This document shows positions 35,580 through 37,269 of a stretch of DNA of 37,269 nt, piece after piece. How positions within the stretch are numbered: position 1 is the stretch's first letter; each line of letters opens with the position of its first letter. The notes beneath the pieces are model-generated. The model worked only from the letters and a program-made list of their open reading frames with translations. It made no database searches and was not told the origin of the DNA. This stretch comes from Methylobacterium sp. J-026. Lineage in GTDB: Bacteria; Pseudomonadota; Alphaproteobacteria; Rhizobiales; Beijerinckiaceae. Where the stretch lies: the NCBI RefSeq assembly GCF_022829585.1, contig NZ_JAKSYC010000111.1, forward strand, positions 1 to 37,269, read 5' to 3'. A program made the position numbers and the translations under genes.

Positions 35580-37269
35580 GCGGTCGTCTCCCTCAGCGTC
35601 GCGCCCGGCGCGATCTCGCGCTCTCCCCGAGCGAGGATCCGCTCCAGCACGCCGATCCGGTCGGCCTCCGCGGGGGGCTTGTCCCAGCGGATTCGGCTGA
35701 CCCGGGGGAAGCGCATCGCCACGCCCGACTTGTGCCGGGTCGAGCGTTGCACGCCCTCGAAGGCGATCTCCAGGACGAGGCCGGAATCCCGTCCGTGCGC
35801 GACCTCGCGGACCGGGCCGAAGCGCTTGGTCGTGTTGTTGCGGACATAACGGTCGAGCTTGGCGAGTTCCGCGTCCGTGAAGCCGTGATAGGCCTTGCCG
35901 ACCGGCACCAGCTCGTCCCCGCCCTCCGGGGCCTCCCGCCAGACCCCGAACGTGTAGTCCGAGTAGAAGGACGAGCGCTTCCCGTGGCCGCGCTGGGCGT
36001 ACATCATCACCGCGTCGACCACGTGCGGTTCGCGCTTCCACTTCCACCACGGCCCCTTGGGACGGCCCGGGAGATAGGGGCTGGTGCGGCGCTTGAGCAT
36101 GATGCCCTCGATGGCGTCCGCATCGGCGCCGGCGCCCACTGAGGCCGGGTCGGCCCGGGCGGCGGCCAGCGCCTCCCAATCCGCGAAGGGCACCAGGGGC
36201 GAGATGTCGATCCGCGCATGGTCGAGGCGGGTGACCAGGGCTTCGAGCGCCGCCCGCCGGTCCGCGAAGGGTTCCGCCCGCAGGTCGTCGCCGTCGAGGG
36301 TCAGGAGGTCGTAGGCGCGGACATGGGCGGGGAACTCCTCCAGGAGCTTGCCTGTCACGGCCTTCCGGTTCAGGCGCTGCTGGAGCACGTTGAAGCTCTG
36401 CACCCGCCGCTCGCGCAGGATCAGCAGTTCCCCGTCCAGCGTCCCCGTGAAGGTGATCGCCTCGGCCAGATCCGGAAACGCCCCGGTGATGTCCTCGCCG
36501 GTGCGGGAATAGACCTTCCCGACCTGGGCGCCCGCCCGGTCGCGGCCGCCGACCAGCTGGACGCGGATGCCGTCCCATTTCCACTCGGCCGAGAACGCCT
36601 CCGGCTCCAGCTTCTCCAGATCCGCCTCCTCCTCGATCGGGTGGGACAGCATCGGCGGCCGGAACGGGGCCGGGTTCAGGGTCTCGGGCCGCGCGGCCCG
36701 GCCCTCCACCCAGGCGAACAGAGTCTCGAACGGCGGCGTCAGCCCGTGCCAGACCTCCTCCACGGCATCGGCGTCGTGGCCGCCCAGCGCGCCGACCGCA
36801 TTCTTGGCGAGCCGCGCCGAGACGCCGACGCGGAGATTGCCGGTGACGAGCTTCAGGAGCGCCCAGCGCCCGGTCTCGTCGAGGGCGTCGAGCCAGTCGG
36901 CGAGGTGCCCGGGCAGATCCTTCTTCGGAATGGTCGCCAGGGTCTCCACGACCTCGGCCAGGGTCGGGACGTGCGGCGGCGGGTTGTTGTGGCCGATCCC
37001 GGCGCGCGCATCCCCTCCCACCTCTGCGGGGGAGGGTGGCCCCCGAAGGGGGTCGGGTGAGGGGAGCGACGGTGCAAGAGAGGGCTCGGCTTTGATGAGG
37101 GCATCCGCCCCATCCTGAAGCCGGGTTCCCCTCTCCCGACCCTCGCTGACGCGAGGGCCACCCTCCCCCGCAGAGGGGGGAGGGAGATCGCGCGGTGTCG
37201 GCCAGATCAGCGCCGTGGTCTCGGCGAGATCGCCCACGTAATTGTGCGACAGCCGGAACAGCACCGGGT
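35576..37269 (-). CDS. ATP-dependent DNA ligase (cisplatin-damage-response type), 5' end outside window
   Basis: The C-terminal about 564 residues are present. They contain the ligase N-domain end (LDALDETGRWALLKLVTGNLRVGVSARLAKNAVGALGG), adenylation domain with catalytic Lys in EWKWDGIR, downstream motifs such as TFTGTLDGELLI and EGIMLKRR, and an OB-fold (PWWKWKREPHVVDAVMMYAQRG). Roughly 90-100 N-terminal residues are cut off by the window edge. Between ALIWPTPRD and DARAGIGHNNPPPHVPTLAEVV lies an in-frame insertion of about 59 residues (37011-37187) encoded by an inverted pair of palindromic repeats, in a linker where homologs are short. The rest of the frame is intact, so the protein is likely functional. 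It is followed by the coupled YjbQ gene. Confidence 0.9.
   Translation of the reverse strand, partial: PVLFRLSHNYVGDLAETTALIWPTPRDLPPPSAGEGGPRVSEGRERGTRLQDGADALIKAEPSLAPSLPSPDPLRGPPSPAEVGGDARAGIGHNNPPPHVPTLAEVVETLATIPKKDLPGHLADWLDALDETGRWALLKLVTGNLRVGVSARLAKNAVGALGGHDADAVEEVWHGLTPPFETLFAWVEGRAARPETLNPAPFRPPMLSHPIEEEADLEKLEPEAFSAEWKWDGIRVQLVGGRDRAGAQVGKVYSRTGEDITGAFPDLAEAITFTGTLDGELLILRERRVQSFNVLQQRLNRKAVTGKLLEEFPAHVRAYDLLTLDGDDLRAEPFADRRAALEALVTRLDHARIDISPLVPFADWEALAAARADPASVGAGADADAIEGIMLKRRTSPYLPGRPKGPWWKWKREPHVVDAVMMYAQRGHGKRSSFYSDYTFGVWREAPEGGDELVPVGKAYHGFTDAELAKLDRYVRNNTTKRFGPVREVAHGRDSGLVLEIAFEGVQRSTRHKSGVAMRFPRVSRIRWDKPPAEADRIGVLERILARGEREIAPGATLRETTA
37011..37070. repeat. Palindromic element inside DNA ligase gene, left copy
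   Basis: Forward-orientation copy with hairpin core (CCTCCCACCTCTGCGGGGGAGG), a short second stem CCCCC-GAA-GGGGG, and the tail TCGGGTGAGGGGAGCGAC. It is translated on the minus strand as part of the ligase (…LPSPDPLRGPPSPAEVGG). Confidence 0.9.
37126..37186. repeat. Palindromic element inside DNA ligase gene, right inverted copy
   Basis: Reverse-orientation copy: TTCCCCTCTCCCGACCC, second stem CCCTCGC-TGAC-GCGAGGG, then CCACCCTCCCCCGCAGAGG and GGGGAGGG. Apart from the paired stem change it is nearly identical to the inverse of 2824-2886. Translated as LPPPSAGEGGPRVSEGRERG in the ligase. Confidence 0.9.

Overview
The window looks like chromosomal DNA of a high-GC alphaproteobacterial methylotroph of the Methylobacterium/Methylorubrum type. 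The strongest evidence is an intact serine-cycle cluster in the gene order known from that group, sga-hprA-mtdA-fchA-mtkA-mtkB-ppc, all on the minus strand between 26 and 9279. The next expected gene downstream of ppc (malyl-CoA lyase) would lie outside the left edge. A strong rho-independent terminator and a candidate promoter between fchA and mtkA suggest two transcription units.

Right of the cluster come, in order: a metallophosphoesterase/glycosyltransferase pair (9796-11669), RNase HII (11708-12361), a convergent PA0069-type radical SAM gene with a perfect 16-bp parS sequence just upstream of its start (13505-13520), a small glycosyltransferase-like gene, an APC amino-acid permease (14309-15757) and a MoaB/MogA-type molybdopterin gene (16030-16587). 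Then there is a locally AT-rich, gene-poor stretch. It precedes a racemase-fold protein that lacks both catalytic cysteines (17371-18282). A zeta-class GST-like gene, a type II NADH dehydrogenase and an EthD gene coupled to a small unknown gene follow.

From 21 kb on there are a secreted MXKDX pentapeptide-repeat protein, a large soluble hybrid histidine kinase (GAF-PAS-PAS-PAS-HisKA-HATPase-REC-HPt), an O-antigen-ligase/Wzy-type membrane protein, and a CobW/COG0523 zinc-chaperone-like GTPase with a very good candidate Zur box. Divergent from the GTPase is a complete HME-type RND efflux system (membrane-fusion protein, pump, outer-membrane lipoprotein channel). An orphan flagellar hook/rod-family gene, a YjbQ protein and a truncated-by-window ATP-dependent DNA ligase end the window.

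The most unusual feature is a dispersed family of GC-rich double-hairpin palindromes. Two full inverted pairs are present: one between mtkB and ppc, and one inside the DNA ligase reading frame. The ligase pair is kept in frame and is translated into about 59 extra residues. Copies differ by paired (compensatory) changes in one stem, which points to selection or copying as a structure. The situation resembles Rickettsia palindromic elements more than ordinary intergenic REP sequences.
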